Origin: Anaerobacillus alkaliphilus | GTDB lineage: Bacteria > Bacillota > Bacilli > Bacillales > Anaerobacillaceae | DNA length: 64,000 bases | Direction of reading: 5' to 3' | NCBI RefSeq assembly: GCF_004116265.1 | Contig: NZ_QOUX01000046.1 | Coordinates: 682,001-746,000, forward strand | Notes under the pieces: model-generated | The model's database searches: none | What the model was told of the DNA's origin: nothing | Seen by the model: the letters and a program-made list of their open reading frames with translations, nothing else | In this document: piece by piece, positions 34,163 to 43,707 of the stretch | Layout of the letters: the number at the start of each line of letters is the position of its first letter | Position numbering within the stretch: position 1 is the first letter of the stretch | Made by a program: the position numbers and the translations under genes

Positions 34163-34981
34163 TTATTTACACGATGTATAAGTAAGGATTTGTTGAAAAA
34201 CTTCCGTTGGTCGTTCCTCAGTGATTAAGTGCCCTGCTTCTTTATACGTGACTAAAGTAGCGTTAGGCAAATCTTCCACTAGTTTATTACCAACGTGAAC
34301 AGGAACAACGCGATCTTCTTTGCCCCAAATCAAGAGGACCGGTAGATTTATTTCTCGTAACTCCTCACTCGTTAAATCGCCTTCGCGGTACCTTAATAAA
34401 CGTACTAGTGAGCTATAAAAGTCTTTTTCTGCTAAAGGCTTTGCAAACTCATCAATATGCTGTTTTGTAATTAAGGACTTATTATAAAAAACGTTATGTA
34501 AATACTCCTTTACATCTTTTTTTAAGACATACCATTTAACAAAATGGCAGAAAAAAGGTACATATGAACAACAAATTAAGGATTTTTTCGCTTTCTGTAA
34601 GTAACCGGAACTACCTAATAGAATTAATTTATTAATTTTCTCAGGAATAGCTTTAGCCACATACAAGGCGATTTGTCCACCCATTGAATGACCAACAATA
34701 GTAACCTTGTTAAGATTAAAGTAATTGATACATTCACCTATTAATTTTGCGTAATTAGCAAATGAATAATGAAATGACTTTGACTTCTCACTTCTACCAA
34801 ATCCAGGCAAATCAATGGCAATGATAGAAAAATTTCTTTCGAGTAGAGGTAAAAGACGATTGAAGGTGTATGTCGAAGAAGCGAACCCGTGGATTAAGAA
34901 TATTGGGGGTTTTTCATTTAATGAATATTCACAATAGATATTTATATGATCTACTTTTATGAACGTTTGATTAAGCGACAT
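34163..34981 (-). CDS. Alpha/beta-hydrolase
   Basis: A 272-residue soluble hydrolase from the ATG at 34981 (MSLNQTFIK), which follows GCGGAG; the longer upstream frame has no start signal. The oxyanion region is IFLIHGFASS. The nucleophile elbow is GHSMGG (Ser near residue 100), the acid is probably in LLIWGKEDRVVP, and the His is in EAGHLITEE. The cap domain is small and basic. Its substrate could be a lipid or small ester. It has its own promoter region between the response-regulator gene and galU and is not clearly part of either operon. Confidence 0.85.
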   Translation of the reverse strand: MSLNQTFIKVDHINIYCEYSLNEKPPIFLIHGFASSTYTFNRLLPLLERNFSIIAIDLPGFGRSEKSKSFHYSFANYAKLIGECINYFNLNKVTIVGHSMGGQIALYVAKAIPEKINKLILLGSSGYLQKAKKSLICCSYVPFFCHFVKWYVLKKDVKEYLHNVFYNKSLITKQHIDEFAKPLAEKDFYSSLVRLLRYREGDLTSEELREINLPVLLIWGKEDRVVPVHVGNKLVEDLPNATLVTYKEAGHLITEERPTEVFQQILTYTSCK

Positions 34982-35079
34982 AGTATTCACTCCGCAAATA
35001 GTAGTATATCTATTATGTTCGAGCAGATGTAATACAATGTAGCTTTTACCTAAATTTAATATAGTTAACAATACCTAAA

Positions 35080-35108
35080 AACCTTCTAGGTCACTTAGAT
35101 AGAAGGTT
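35080..35108 (-). terminator. Terminator after the response-regulator gene
   Basis: AACCTTCTA and TAGAAGGTT form a 9-bp stem, followed on the minus strand by TTTTAGG. Confidence 0.75.
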
Positions 35109-35110
35109 CT

Positions 35111-35848
35111 CTAGAGTACATATACTTTTTGCTCAACCATCATATAACCAATTCCTCTAACGGTTTTAATATACAATGGCTTGTTTCTACAAGGTTCAAT
35201 CTTTTCCCGTATTCTACTAATGAAGACATCAATAACACGTGGGTCTGCAAGTATCTGCTCATCACCTACAACTGATAGCAATTGTTCTCTTGATATAGGC
35301 GTTCCTTTGTTTTGACAAAGGTAAAGTAGTATTTCAAATTCTTTCATAGTTAAATCTATCAGAATATTTTTGACATAAACACTGTAGTTTGCAGGTGATA
35401 TTGAAATATCACCATTTACCAGAATGTCATCTTTTAATGGTAAGTTCGAAACTTCTTGTCGTAGGTCTGGCCAAACCATACTTTGACGTCTCAAGATTGA
35501 TTTTACTCTAGCAACTAATTCTTTTGCTCTTACTGGTTTACGGATATAGTCGTCTGCGCCTAGTTCCAAACCTAGTACGAGATCAAATTCCTCATCTCGC
35601 TCTGACATTAAAATAAGTGGCGTCCAATTTTGTTGTTGCATTCTGAGGGTTCTACAGAAATCAAATGCTTGATACCTGGTAAAATCTAAGTCTAAAATGA
35701 TTAGGACAGGTTGTAAGTCCTTTATTAAGTGTAACCCTTCTTCTAAATCACTAGTATGACAATGTAAAAATCCAGCTTCACGGAACGAGTCACTTACCTT
35801 TGAAGTAATAAGTGGTTCTGGATTTATGATGAGAACTGTTTGGCTCAT
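35111..35848 (-). CDS. OmpR-family response regulator with a degenerate acidic pocket
   Basis: A 245-residue regulator: receiver domain (about 1-120) and a winged-helix output domain (about 145-240) with DPRVIDVFISRIREKIEP and a final GIGYMM. The phospho-acceptor Asp53 (LILDLD), the Ser of ILMSERD and the Lys of YIRKPV are present. The acidic pair that binds Mg at the end of strand 1 (normally DD) is replaced by Asn9-Pro10 (LIINPEP). Phosphorylation is therefore doubtful, and the protein may act independently of it or be controlled by binding. No kinase gene is next to it. It lies downstream of phoU but behind a terminator. It is not the canonical PhoP by its N-terminus. Confidence 0.88.
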   Translation of the reverse strand: MSQTVLIINPEPLITSKVSDSFREAGFLHCHTSDLEEGLHLIKDLQPVLIILDLDFTRYQAFDFCRTLRMQQQNWTPLILMSERDEEFDLVLGLELGADDYIRKPVRAKELVARVKSILRRQSMVWPDLRQEVSNLPLKDDILVNGDISISPANYSVYVKNILIDLTMKEFEILLYLCQNKGTPISREQLLSVVGDEQILADPRVIDVFISRIREKIEPCRNKPLYIKTVRGIGYMMVEQKVYVL

Positions 35849-35883
35849 TTGCGACCTCCAGATAGTTCTAATTCTAGGTTTTT

Positions 35884-35910
35884 AAGGAGAGACATATTCT
35901 GTCTCCCCTT
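35884..35910 (-). terminator. Terminator of the pst-phoU operon
   Basis: AAGGAGAGACA and TGTCTCCCCTT form an 11-bp stem with one wobble, followed by TTAAAAA. It lies after the phoU stop codon and before the response-regulator gene. Confidence 0.7.
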
Positions 35911-35918
35911 TTAAAAAA

Positions 35919-36575
35919 CTAATTTAAATCGAAATATTTACCATTTACTTCATAAATAATTAACTCGGCAATATTTGTTGCATAGTCAGCAATTCGTTCA
36001 ATGTATCGTGAAATAAAAGCTAATTGTGTTACTTGTTCAATCTCAAGTTGCTCCGAAATAACAATGTTAAATATTTTTTTTACAAATTGAGAGTACATTT
36101 CGTCTACTTTGTCATCTAACTGAGCAATTTTTTGTGCTTCAAGGACATTACCTTGTTCATAAGCAATTAATGCCTTTGAAATCATTTCACTTGCTAACTC
36201 TGACATTTGTGACAACAAACTTGTATCAATTTCTAACTCTGTCATTGGAATACGCCCGGCTGCCTTACAAATATCAACAGCTAAATCGCCTACTCTTTCT
36301 AAATCACTCGAAACCTTATAAGCGACAATAATCTTTCTAAGGTCTGAAGCTACTGGTTGTTGTCGGGCAATTAGTACAGTTGCCTTCTCGTTAATTTGAA
36401 TTTCTTGTTGGTTTATTCTCGCGTCATTTTCCTTAATCTCTTTAAATTTTGCTAAGTCATTGGTAATGAATGCTTCCATTGCTTGTATAAATGCCTCGTT
36501 CACTTGATTACCTAATGATACAATACTCTCTTTTAACCCACTTAACCCCGTATGAAACGTTTCTCTAGTGTGCAT
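35919..36575 (-). CDS. phoU: Phosphate signalling protein PhoU
   Basis: Links the PstSCAB transporter to phosphate signalling and restrains phosphate uptake. From the ATG at 36575 (MHTRETFHTG) it has 218 residues, the usual size; the longer frame to 36680 overlaps pstB and lacks a ribosome binding site. The three-helix-bundle repeats each have an E/D-rich metal-binding stretch, for example KENDARINQQEIQINEKA and DDKVDEMYSQFVK; the YKVSSDLERVGDLAVDI helix is highly characteristic. Last gene of pstS-C-A-B-phoU, 13 bp after pstB. In Bacillus the pst operon often lacks phoU, so its presence is notable. Confidence 0.95.
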   Translation of the reverse strand: MHTRETFHTGLSGLKESIVSLGNQVNEAFIQAMEAFITNDLAKFKEIKENDARINQQEIQINEKATVLIARQQPVASDLRKIIVAYKVSSDLERVGDLAVDICKAAGRIPMTELEIDTSLLSQMSELASEMISKALIAYEQGNVLEAQKIAQLDDKVDEMYSQFVKKIFNIVISEQLEIEQVTQLAFISRYIERIADYATNIAELIIYEVNGKYFDLN

Positions 36576-36588
36576 GCAAACTCTCCCC

Positions 36589-37413
36589 TTATCCAAATCT
36601 TCCTGTAATATAGTCTTCTGTTCGTTTATCCCTAGGGTTTGAAAAGATGAGATCTGTATTGTCATACTCAATAACTTCACCGTTAAGGAAGAATGCTGTT
36701 TTATCCGAAATTCGAGCGGCTTGCTGCATGTTATGAGTAACGATAATAATAGAGTATTGTTGCTTTAATTCTTCCATAAGTTCTTCAACCTTAAGAGTTG
36801 ATTTTGGATCAAGAGCACTTGTAGGCTCATCCATTAAAATAACTTGCGGTTCAACAGCTAAACAACGAGCAATACATAATCGTTGTTGCTGCCCACCTGA
36901 AAGACCATAGGCGTTCTCGTGTAAGCGATCTTTTACTTCTTCCCACAATGCAGCTCCACGTAAGCTTTTCTCAACAACTTCGTCTAACACCTTTTTATTT
37001 CTAATCCCATGAATTCTTGGACCATAAACAATATTTTCATAGATTGTTTTAGGGAACGGATTTGGCTTTTGAAACACCATGCCAACTTTCGTCCTCAACT
37101 CTTCCACATGAAACTTAGGATCAAAGATATCTCTTCCTTGGTAGATAATGCTTCCAGATGTCTTAACACTTGGTACCATTTCTACCATTCTGTTTAATGT
37201 TTTAATAAATGTTGATTTTCCACAACCTGATGGACCGATGATAGCTGTTACATCCTTCTCATGGAAATCTAGATTAATGCTTTTTAACGCTTGATCTTTT
37301 CCGTACCATAAATTTAATTGATTTACTTCATATACTTTCTTCTTATTTGTATTTGAAACTGCTTCATCTTTAGTTTTGTGAACTACTTTTGTTTGAACTG
37401 CAACTGTCGTCAT
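36589..37413 (-). CDS. pstB: Phosphate ABC transporter ATP-binding protein
   Basis: ATPase subunit of the high-affinity phosphate importer. It has 274 residues with a Walker A motif [12 protein letters not shown] (near residue 56), the signature [13 protein letters not shown], Walker [14 protein letters not shown] and the switch histidine in IIVTHNMQQ. The N-terminal extension of about 25 residues before the family core ([11 protein letters not shown]) is longer than usual. It lies between pstA and phoU with short gaps in one operon. Confidence 0.97.
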   Translation of the reverse strand: MTTVAVQTKVVHKTKDEAVSNTNKKKVYEVNQLNLWYGKDQALKSINLDFHEKDVTAIIGPSGCGKSTFIKTLNRMVEMVPSVKTSGSIIYQGRDIFDPKFHVEELRTKVGMVFQKPNPFPKTIYENIVYGPRIHGIRNKKVLDEVVEKSLRGAALWEEVKDRLHENAYGLSGGQQQRLCIARCLAVEPQVILMDEPTSALDPKSTLKVEELMEELKQQYSIIIVTHNMQQAARISDKTAFFLNGEVIEYDNTDLIFSNPRDKRTEDYITGRFG

Positions 37414-37439
37414 GATTATCCCCCTAGACTGATAGTTTA

Positions 37440-38321
37440 TTAATATCTTCTTTGAAATTTATTTCTTATTAAAACAGCGATTGAATTCATAATAATTAGC
37501 ATACCAAGTAAAACAATAATACCAGCGGCAGCTACATACTGGAATTCTTCTTGCGGACGTGACGTCCAGTTAAAAATCTGAATTGGCATAACTGTAAATT
37601 GACTCATTAAATTTTCTGGAACAAAAGCGATATAGGTTAACGCACCAATCATAATTAACGGTGCTGTCTCACCAATTGCTCTTGAAAGAGCCAGAATGTT
37701 ACCAGTTAAAATACCAGGCAATGCAACTGGGATCACAATACGTCGTATCGTTTGCCACTTTGTTGCTCCCATTCCAAATGATGCTTCTCGCAAATCTTTC
37801 GGTACCGCTCGGATAGCTTCCTGTGAAGCTACTACGATGATCGGTAAAATTAATAATGCCATTGTTAACCCTCCGGCTAATACACTTCGATCTAAGCCTA
37901 GTCCGCGGACAAAAAGTGTTAAACCTAATAGACCGAAGACAATCGAAGGTACACCTGCTAAGTTGGAGATGTTCATTTGAATAAATTTTGTAAACATATT
38001 CTTCTTGGCGTACTCCTCTAAATAAATCGCTGTCCCTACACCTAAGATAAAGGCTATAGGAGCAGTTACTCCCATCATCCAAATGGTACCGAAAATTGCT
38101 GCTTTAATACCTGCATCTGCTGGGCGTCTAGATGCAAAACTCGTAAAGAAATCCCAGTTTATATAACCAATTCCTTGAGTGAAAATTCGGTATAGTAATA
38201 TTGATAAAACTAGTAAGCCAGTAAGTGTAGCTAGTAAAAATACAAAAGAAAAGAATTTATTTTTTATTAAACGAGTAGGAATATTTTTTATAGCTTGTGT
38301 CTGTTTCTTTGCCAATTCCAT
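37440..38321 (-). CDS. pstA: Phosphate ABC transporter permease PstA
   Basis: One of two permease subunits that form the phosphate channel. It has 293 residues, six predicted helices and the ABC-permease EAA loop [20 protein letters not shown] (about 180-200), which contacts PstB. The short N-terminal cytoplasmic segment is basic. It starts one base after the pstC stop codon on the same strand, so translation is coupled. Assignment from the EAA loop, length and operon position. Confidence 0.95.
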   Translation of the reverse strand: MELAKKQTQAIKNIPTRLIKNKFFSFVFLLATLTGLLVLSILLYRIFTQGIGYINWDFFTSFASRRPADAGIKAAIFGTIWMMGVTAPIAFILGVGTAIYLEEYAKKNMFTKFIQMNISNLAGVPSIVFGLLGLTLFVRGLGLDRSVLAGGLTMALLILPIIVVASQEAIRAVPKDLREASFGMGATKWQTIRRIVIPVALPGILTGNILALSRAIGETAPLIMIGALTYIAFVPENLMSQFTVMPIQIFNWTSRPQEEFQYVAAAGIIVLLGMLIIMNSIAVLIRNKFQRRY

Positions 38322-38322
38322 T

Positions 38323-39258
38323 CTAATATTCCTCCCTGAATTTTCGTGAGATAAAGTGTGCTAATATGTTCATCACTAGAGTGAATACGAATAGTGTCAT
38401 CCCTACAGCATAAATACTATAGTAAACCGTTGATCCATATGTGGCGTCACCTAAACTTACTTGAACAATATAAGCAGTCATTGTTTGAATAGCACTTGTA
38501 ATATCGATGGCTGATGTTGGATTAGCACCACCGGCAACTGTTACAATCATCGTTTCACCAATCGCTCTTGAAATGGCTAATACAAATGATGCAATGACAC
38601 CTGAGAGAGCAGCAGGCAATACAACTTTTATCGCTACTTCAAATTTTGTTGATCCTAATGCATAAGCTCCTTGTCTTATTGAGTTCGGAACTGAGCTCAT
38701 TGCATCTTCCGATAAGGATGCAATCATCGGGATTATCATAATACCTACAACAATTCCCGGACTTAATGCGTTATAAATAGATAAATCAGGAATTACTTGT
38801 CTAAGCATTGGTGTTACAAACGTAAGTGCGAAAAATCCATATACAATTGTAGGAACTCCAGCTAAAACTTCTAATATAGGCTTAATCATTTTCCGCCTCT
38901 TCTCAGAAGCATACTCACTTAAATAGATTGCTGCCCCTAGCCCTATTGGAACTGCTACAACTACAGCAATCGCTGAAACTAATAGAGTACCAGTAATTAA
39001 AGGTCGAATACCAAAGTTAGGGTTTGAGTGCATTGGATGCCATTCTTTGCTAGTAATAAATTCGAAAAAAGAGATAGTTTTAAAAAAAGTGAAGGTTTCA
39101 AATAATAACGTAAATACGATACCTAATGTAGTTAAAATTGAGATACTAGCACAAACTAGAAAAAATTTCGGAACTGTATTTTCTGTGAATTTTAGGATTG
39201 ATCTTTTTGAGTGATTATCTGCAATCATTTCACTCACTGATCTATTTTCTTTTTTCAT
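38323..39258 (-). CDS. pstC: Phosphate ABC transporter permease PstC
   Basis: The other permease subunit. From the ATG at 39258 (MKKENRSVSE) it has 311 residues; an ATG two codons earlier touches the GGGGG ribosome binding site and is less likely. Six helices follow an N-terminal membrane segment. The EAA loop is RQGAYALGSTKFEVAIKVVLP (key part GAYALGSTKFEVAIKVVL). It follows pstS after a 79-bp gap with a hairpin that may reduce readthrough or stabilise the pstS message. Co-transcribed with pstA, pstB and phoU. Confidence 0.95.
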   Translation of the reverse strand: MKKENRSVSEMIADNHSKRSILKFTENTVPKFFLVCASISILTTLGIVFTLLFETFTFFKTISFFEFITSKEWHPMHSNPNFGIRPLITGTLLVSAIAVVVAVPIGLGAAIYLSEYASEKRRKMIKPILEVLAGVPTIVYGFFALTFVTPMLRQVIPDLSIYNALSPGIVVGIMIIPMIASLSEDAMSSVPNSIRQGAYALGSTKFEVAIKVVLPAALSGVIASFVLAISRAIGETMIVTVAGGANPTSAIDITSAIQTMTAYIVQVSLGDATYGSTVYYSIYAVGMTLFVFTLVMNILAHFISRKFREEY

Positions 39259-39291
39259 TTCCATCCCCCTAATTGCGTAAAACATATTGGA

Positions 39292-39316
39292 AGGGATGAC
39301 TTATATGGTCATCCCT
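39292..39316 (-). promoter_or_regulatory. Intercistronic hairpin between pstS and pstC
   Basis: AGGGATGAC and GGTCATCCCT form a 9-10-bp stem with a short loop. On the minus strand it is followed by CCAATATGTTTT rather than a pure T run, so it is probably a partial terminator or message-stabilising element that leaves more pstS mRNA than downstream mRNA. Confidence 0.65.
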
Positions 39317-39337
39317 ATTCCTTCTTTTTATTAAAAA

Positions 39338-40339
39338 CTATTTAGCCTTTTTAATTAATTCAGCGTTATTATCATATTCTAATTGCGGCATGTTAATATA
39401 CCCTACTTCTAACGCTAATTCACCTACATGTTCATTTAAGAATGTTAAGTAATCTAAAACTTCTGGACGTTTTAACGCTTCTTTGTTTACATACATAAAC
39501 ATTGGTCTTGAAAGCGGCGCATAAGTTCCATTATTAATTGTTTCTTCAGTTGGTGTAATCGCACCATTACCATTGTCGATTGGAACAACTTTTAACTTAT
39601 CTTGGTTTTCATAGTAATAAGCATAACCGAAGTAACCAATTCCACCCTTACCACCTGATACACCCATAACTAGAACATTGTCATCTTCTGAAAGTTGTGC
39701 ATCTTTACGAATATCTGTTTTCTTTAGGATTACTTCATTCCAGTAATCATAAGTTCCTGAGTCATGTCCTGGACTAAAAAATTCAATTTTGATTTCAGGC
39801 CATTCTGGACGGAGATCTTTCCAAGTAACAACATCTGATCCATCAACCCACATTCTATTTAATTCTTCAACTGTTAAGTAATCTACAAAGTCATTATCCT
39901 TACTAACTACTACCGATAATCCATCGAATGCTAGTTTTAACTCAATATATTCAACACCGTTTTCTTTAGCAAGAGCTGCTTCTTCTTCTTTGATTGGACG
40001 AGAAGCGTTACTAAAATCAGTTTCACCGATTACGAAACGCTTAAATCCACCACCAGTTCCAGATACACCTACTGGAGCTTTTACGTTTGGTTGAATTAAG
40101 TTGTACTCTTCAGAAACTGCTTCTAAAATTGGGAACACTGTTGATGAACCATCAATCGCGATTGTTCCAGATAGTTTTTCTTCTTGTTTCTCAGTTTTTT
40201 GTTCAGTTTTTTGTTCAGTAGTATTGCTAGCTGTTTGGGTGTTTGTCTTGCTTGCCTGTTCTCCACTTCCACAAGCTGTCACTGTTGTAAGTACAGCTGC
40301 AATTGTTAATGCTAACATTGAACGTTTAAACTTCTTCAT
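39338..40339 (-). CDS. pstS: Phosphate-binding lipoprotein PstS
   Basis: Captures phosphate outside the membrane for PstCAB. It has 333 residues with a lipoprotein signal (AAVLTTVTAC, lipid Cys at residue 23) and a Thr/Glu/Lys-rich tether (about 27-56). The phosphate-binding loops are GSSTVFPI, SGTGGGF and SPGHDSGTYD. It is the first and separately punctuated gene of the pst operon, with PhoP-box-like repeats upstream. Assignment secure. Confidence 0.96.
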   Translation of the reverse strand: MKKFKRSMLALTIAAVLTTVTACGSGEQASKTNTQTASNTTEQKTEQKTEKQEEKLSGTIAIDGSSTVFPILEAVSEEYNLIQPNVKAPVGVSGTGGGFKRFVIGETDFSNASRPIKEEEAALAKENGVEYIELKLAFDGLSVVVSKDNDFVDYLTVEELNRMWVDGSDVVTWKDLRPEWPEIKIEFFSPGHDSGTYDYWNEVILKKTDIRKDAQLSEDDNVLVMGVSGGKGGIGYFGYAYYYENQDKLKVVPIDNGNGAITPTEETINNGTYAPLSRPMFMYVNKEALKRPEVLDYLTFLNEHVGELALEVGYINMPQLEYDNNAELIKKAK

Positions 40340-40447
40340 TTGGTAATTTCCTCCCGAAAATGTTTCGTTTTTATTTTGTGTTAGAGATCAAATCTTTTAA
40401 TCTATCTCCTTCACAAGTACTAATTTACTCCCTGAATTTGAAGCTGG

Positions 40448-40495
40448 AATGAACGTAGTGTAAAGAAATTGTTAACAATCTAGTCCATTTGTAAA
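40448..40495 (-). promoter_or_regulatory. Candidate PhoP boxes of the pst operon
   Basis: On the minus strand TTAACA (40470-40475), TTTACA (40459-40464) and TTCATT (40448-40453) follow at exact 11-bp steps; two are perfect matches to the PhoP hexamer. A further TTTACA (40490-40495) lies 20 bp upstream. They point in the same direction as pstS and stand about 110 bp before its start codon. Confidence 0.7.
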
Positions 40496-40598
40496 TGTAC
40501 TTCAAAAGAAATGAGTAAAATTAAGCTTTATTCCTCTTAAAAATTTACAATTAGCCTTATAAAATTTATCTATCAAACTTATACAATATAAATAAAAA

Positions 40599-40632
40599 GA
40601 GTAAGCAACCAAATTATTTAGATTGCTTACTC
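40599..40632 (-). terminator. Terminator after the chemoreceptor gene
   Basis: GAGTAAGCAA and TTGCTTACTC form a 10-bp perfect stem, followed by TTTTTATTTAT on the minus strand. Confidence 0.9.
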
Positions 40633-40640
40633 CTTTTTCT

Positions 40641-42404
40641 CTAGTAATTATTTACTTTAAACTGAGCGGTCATTTGACTTAGAGAATTTGAAAGTTCATT
40701 TAACTTTAGACTAACTTCATGGGTGTTTTTCATTTGTTCGTTTTGTTCTCCTGAAATTACTAAGATCTCCTCCGAGTTAGCAAGAGTTTCTTGAGAAACT
40801 GAGACATAACTCTCAGCACTTGCCTCCATTTGTGGCAAAGATATGGATAACTCTCCTAGAAGCTCTTTCATTTCACCGATTTTCTTGTTTACTACCTCAA
40901 TTTCGTCCGTTAAATGACTAAAAGCAGTTTGCGATTCACCTATCACTGATAGATTTGACTTAAAATTACCATGCATATGGAAAAAATCATTAGAAGCTTT
41001 TAAAACTATTTGCTCCATTCTTCCAATCGTCTGAGTAATTTCTTCTGTTGCATGAGCAGACTGCTCTGCTAATTTACGAACTTCACTCGCCACCACCGCA
41101 AATCCTCTTCCAGCGTCACCAGCTCGAGCTGCTTCAATGGTTGCATTTAACGATAATAACTTGGTTTGTTCTGCAATGTTCTTAATTAGACTTACTACAT
41201 CTGCTATGGATAGGGAATATTCCTTTACGAGATTAATTGTACCAGTCATTTCCTGAAACTCTTCTCCAAACTTCTTCGTACTATGAATTACTTCTTTTAC
41301 ATGAAGTTCACCTTTCTGTGCTGAATTATTCATCCCTGTTGCACTTGTAATTACTTCGTCCATATTGCTAAATATGTTCTCAATCTGATATTTCATCTCC
41401 TGAAACGTATCAATACTGTCTTCGGAAGAAACAGCTGTTTGCTCTGCACCAATTTTCACAACTGAAATAGCTTCAACTAAGCTATTATTAGACTCTAAGA
41501 CGGTAATTGTTGATGTTTTTAAATCAAGGCTTGTAGACGATAATTGTTTTGTCGTTACATTTATTTCAGCTATCATCTCTTTCATTTTTACCATCATTTG
41601 ATTAAAACTTTTAATAAGTGAAGCGATCTCCGGAATAGTTGTACTAATCTTTATTTCTTGTGTCATATCTCCAGATCTAACTTCCCTCATGACATTTCTA
41701 AGTGCAGTTAACGGGCGAGTGATAGTACGTAACATAAGCATAGTAAATATAAAGGCTATGATAGAACTAATGACAATTGTGATAATGATAAATTGGCCTA
41801 ACACTTTAATGGGGCCTAAGTAATCATTGGTTGGAACTAATAAAACAAAGGTGCCTTTTAATTCCTGTACTTGTTTAAACGCTAACGTATAATGAATTCC
41901 ATCAATTTTTGCATGAAGAATACCGTTATCTTTTCGAAGAATATCTTCTACCAAAGTTTCAGTAAAGTTTATATTAGAGTTCGAACTAATAGGAAACGGA
42001 TAAACTTGTTGAGACTTAATGAGATAAAAGTCTGGATCTAAGCCATCTTGTATTAATTCGGCTGCTTGATTAGGAATTACTCTTTTCTCAAATCTTTTAA
42101 TAAATCCAGGCTCATCACCAATATAAGCATAGATTAAATTTGCTGCCACTTCATCTGCAACATTAACTTCTCTAATTAGACGGTTTTCAATAATCTTCAT
42201 TGTGTTTTCTCTAGATTGAACATAACATACCGAACCCACCACAGATAAAGATAGAATTAGTAATGTTAAAAAGAGAAAGGTGAGCCTTGTTTGTAATGTA
42301 ATCTTTTCTAAAAAGCTAGGCCGCTGTTTTACTTCTTGTTTTTTCCCTCTCTTATATATTTTATTTTTGTATAGTTGAATAAACATTCTTACTTTACTCT
42401 TCAC
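40641..42404 (-). CDS. Methyl-accepting chemotaxis protein with an extracellular sensor
   Basis: A 587-residue chemoreceptor. Helix 1 (about 37-60) and helix 2 (about 205-228) flank an extracellular domain of about 145 residues, in which [20 protein letters not shown] and [12 protein letters not shown] suggest a Cache-like fold. A HAMP domain follows ([20 protein letters not shown]). The signalling tip is [20 protein letters not shown], with [17 protein letters not shown]. It is unusual that the tip has [12 protein letters not shown] instead of the standard [12 protein letters not shown]. It is divergently placed near pstS only in the sense of proximity; both are on the minus strand with a terminator between. 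Ligand unknown. Confidence 0.9.
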   Translation of the reverse strand: MKSKVRMFIQLYKNKIYKRGKKQEVKQRPSFLEKITLQTRLTFLFLTLLILSLSVVGSVCYVQSRENTMKIIENRLIREVNVADEVAANLIYAYIGDEPGFIKRFEKRVIPNQAAELIQDGLDPDFYLIKSQQVYPFPISSNSNINFTETLVEDILRKDNGILHAKIDGIHYTLAFKQVQELKGTFVLLVPTNDYLGPIKVLGQFIIITIVISSIIAFIFTMLMLRTITRPLTALRNVMREVRSGDMTQEIKISTTIPEIASLIKSFNQMMVKMKEMIAEINVTTKQLSSTSLDLKTSTITVLESNNSLVEAISVVKIGAEQTAVSSEDSIDTFQEMKYQIENIFSNMDEVITSATGMNNSAQKGELHVKEVIHSTKKFGEEFQEMTGTINLVKEYSLSIADVVSLIKNIAEQTKLLSLNATIEAARAGDAGRGFAVVASEVRKLAEQSAHATEEITQTIGRMEQIVLKASNDFFHMHGNFKSNLSVIGESQTAFSHLTDEIEVVNKKIGEMKELLGELSISLPQMEASAESYVSVSQETLANSEEILVISGEQNEQMKNTHEVSLKLNELSNSLSQMTAQFKVNNY

Positions 42405-42520
42405 CTAGATCCCCACTTTGTATGAAATTTTATTTATCTAAGAAATTATGCCAAATAAATTTTAAGCCAGTGTAAATTTCATGTAAATTTACATCAATAT
42501 CTGTAAGAAAATGTAGAAAA

Positions 42521-42544
42521 ACACCAAAACGATTGTTTTGGTGT
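42521..42544 (-). terminator. Terminator after yhfI
   Basis: ACACCAAAAC and GTTTTGGTGT form a 10-bp perfect stem with a GATT loop, followed by TTTTTC on the minus strand. Confidence 0.9.
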
Positions 42545-42562
42545 TTTGTTCAAGTTACCAGC

Positions 42563-43297
42563 TTATAAGACGAATTCTAAACCTTTCTTAGCTAAAATAG
42601 TATCACCTTTATATAGTGATTTAGCTTCCTTTACTAACTGCTCAGGATCCCCAAAGTGAGGCAAATGAGTTAGTACAAGTTTTTGAACTCTGGCATCATT
42701 TGCAATGGTGGCTGCTTCAATACTGTTCATATGTCCGTAAGGTTTCCCATCTTGATGGGCGTAAAAACTGGTCTCACAAATAAATAAGTCAGCCTCATTT
42801 GCAAATTCATTAAACGTTTCCATATAGCTACTATCTGCAGTATAGACAATCGATTTTCCATTAAGTTCAATACGCATCGCAAAGCATTTGGCTTTATGTT
42901 GTGTTTCTAAGTACCTAATAGTAAATGGACCTATCTTAGATTCATGCTCTTCGTTATATATGTAAGATAAAACATGAGGAGGATACGCTAGTTTTTGAAA
43001 TTCTTCTTGATCGTATGGATGCCCATAAACCATCAGTGGTTTCGCCGTTTTATCAATATCACGATCAATTAACCGACTATATTGCAATGGTCCAATATCG
43101 GCAATATGGTCATGGTGATAGTGAGAAATAATGAGAGCATCGATCTCATGTAATGAACAAAAGTTTTGCAATTGAGATAGCGCTCCACTGCCGCAATCAA
43201 TTAACAACTTAAAGTTATCATGCTCCAATAAATAACAAGATGTTGCGTCACCTGCCTCAGGGTAGGCGCCCCAGTGGCCAATTACTGTTAGTTTCAT
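42563..43297 (-). CDS. yhfI: Metallo-beta-lactamase-fold hydrolase, YhfI type
   Basis: A 244-residue enzyme from the ATG at 43297 (MKLTVIGHWG), which follows GGAGGAG; this is the length of B. subtilis YhfI. The metal site SHYHHDHIADIG (near residue 60) has the H-x-H-x-D-H motif, and further ligands are YTADSS and LTHLPHFGD. It resembles the RNase Z / phosphodiesterase branch of the fold. The reaction is unproven; relatives cleave phosphodiesters or cyclic nucleotides. Single gene with a terminator on each side. Confidence 0.88.
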   Translation of the reverse strand: MKLTVIGHWGAYPEAGDATSCYLLEHDNFKLLIDCGSGALSQLQNFCSLHEIDALIISHYHHDHIADIGPLQYSRLIDRDIDKTAKPLMVYGHPYDQEEFQKLAYPPHVLSYIYNEEHESKIGPFTIRYLETQHKAKCFAMRIELNGKSIVYTADSSYMETFNEFANEADLFICETSFYAHQDGKPYGHMNSIEAATIANDARVQKLVLTHLPHFGDPEQLVKEAKSLYKGDTILAKKGLEFVL

Positions 43298-43367
43298 ATG
43301 ACTCTCCTCCAAGAAAAATTCTAATTTCAATTTGGTTTCATTCTACACTAATTTAACACGGCAAAAA

Positions 43368-43391
43368 AGCTCTAACCATTTGGCTAGAGCT
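43368..43391 (-). terminator. Terminator of rplU-prp-rpmA
   Basis: AGCTCTA and TAGAGCT form a stem, followed by TTTTTTGCC on the minus strand, just after the rpmA stop codon. Confidence 0.8.
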
Positions 43392-43403
43392 TCATTTAAG
43401 CTA

Positions 43404-43694
43404 TTAAGCTTCTTGACTTACTGGGTATACACTTACTTGCTTTCTGTCGCGACCTAGACGTTCGAACTTAACAACGCCGTCAACTTTAGCGAATAATGTA
43501 TCGTCTCCACCTTTACCTACGTTTACACCTGGGTAAATACGTGTACCGCGTTGACGAACTAAGATAGATCCGCCAGTAACAGTTTGACCGTCAGCACGCT
43601 TTGTACCAAGACGTTTCGAGATTGAGTCACGACCGTTCTTTGTACTACCTACCCCTTTTTTCGATGCGAAAAATTGAAGGTTCATTTTTAACAT
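43404..43694 (-). CDS. rpmA: 50S ribosomal protein bL27 with cleavable N-terminus
   Basis: Ribosomal protein at the peptidyl-transferase centre. It has 96 residues. The first residues [14 protein letters not shown] are the Firmicutes-type extension that the protease Prp removes after FF-A or close to it, exposing the functional tail; the gene for Prp is just upstream. The rest ([37 protein letters not shown]) is standard L27. It is the last gene of rplU-prp-rpmA. Here spo0B and obg do not follow, unlike in B. subtilis. Confidence 0.97.
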   Translation of the reverse strand: MLKMNLQFFASKKGVGSTKNGRDSISKRLGTKRADGQTVTGGSILVRQRGTRIYPGVNVGKGGDDTLFAKVDGVVKFERLGRDRKQVSVYPVSQEA

Positions 43695-43707
43695 GAGAAT
43701 TCACCTC

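Noticed and set aside
35111-35848. Canonical PhoP of the PhoPR system
   Set aside because: The receiver lacks the acidic pair and no PhoR kinase follows; the regular phoPR is probably elsewhere.
36576-36680. N-terminal extension of PhoU to 36680
   Set aside because: It overlaps pstB, lacks a ribosome binding site, and PhoU homology begins at MHTRETFHTG.
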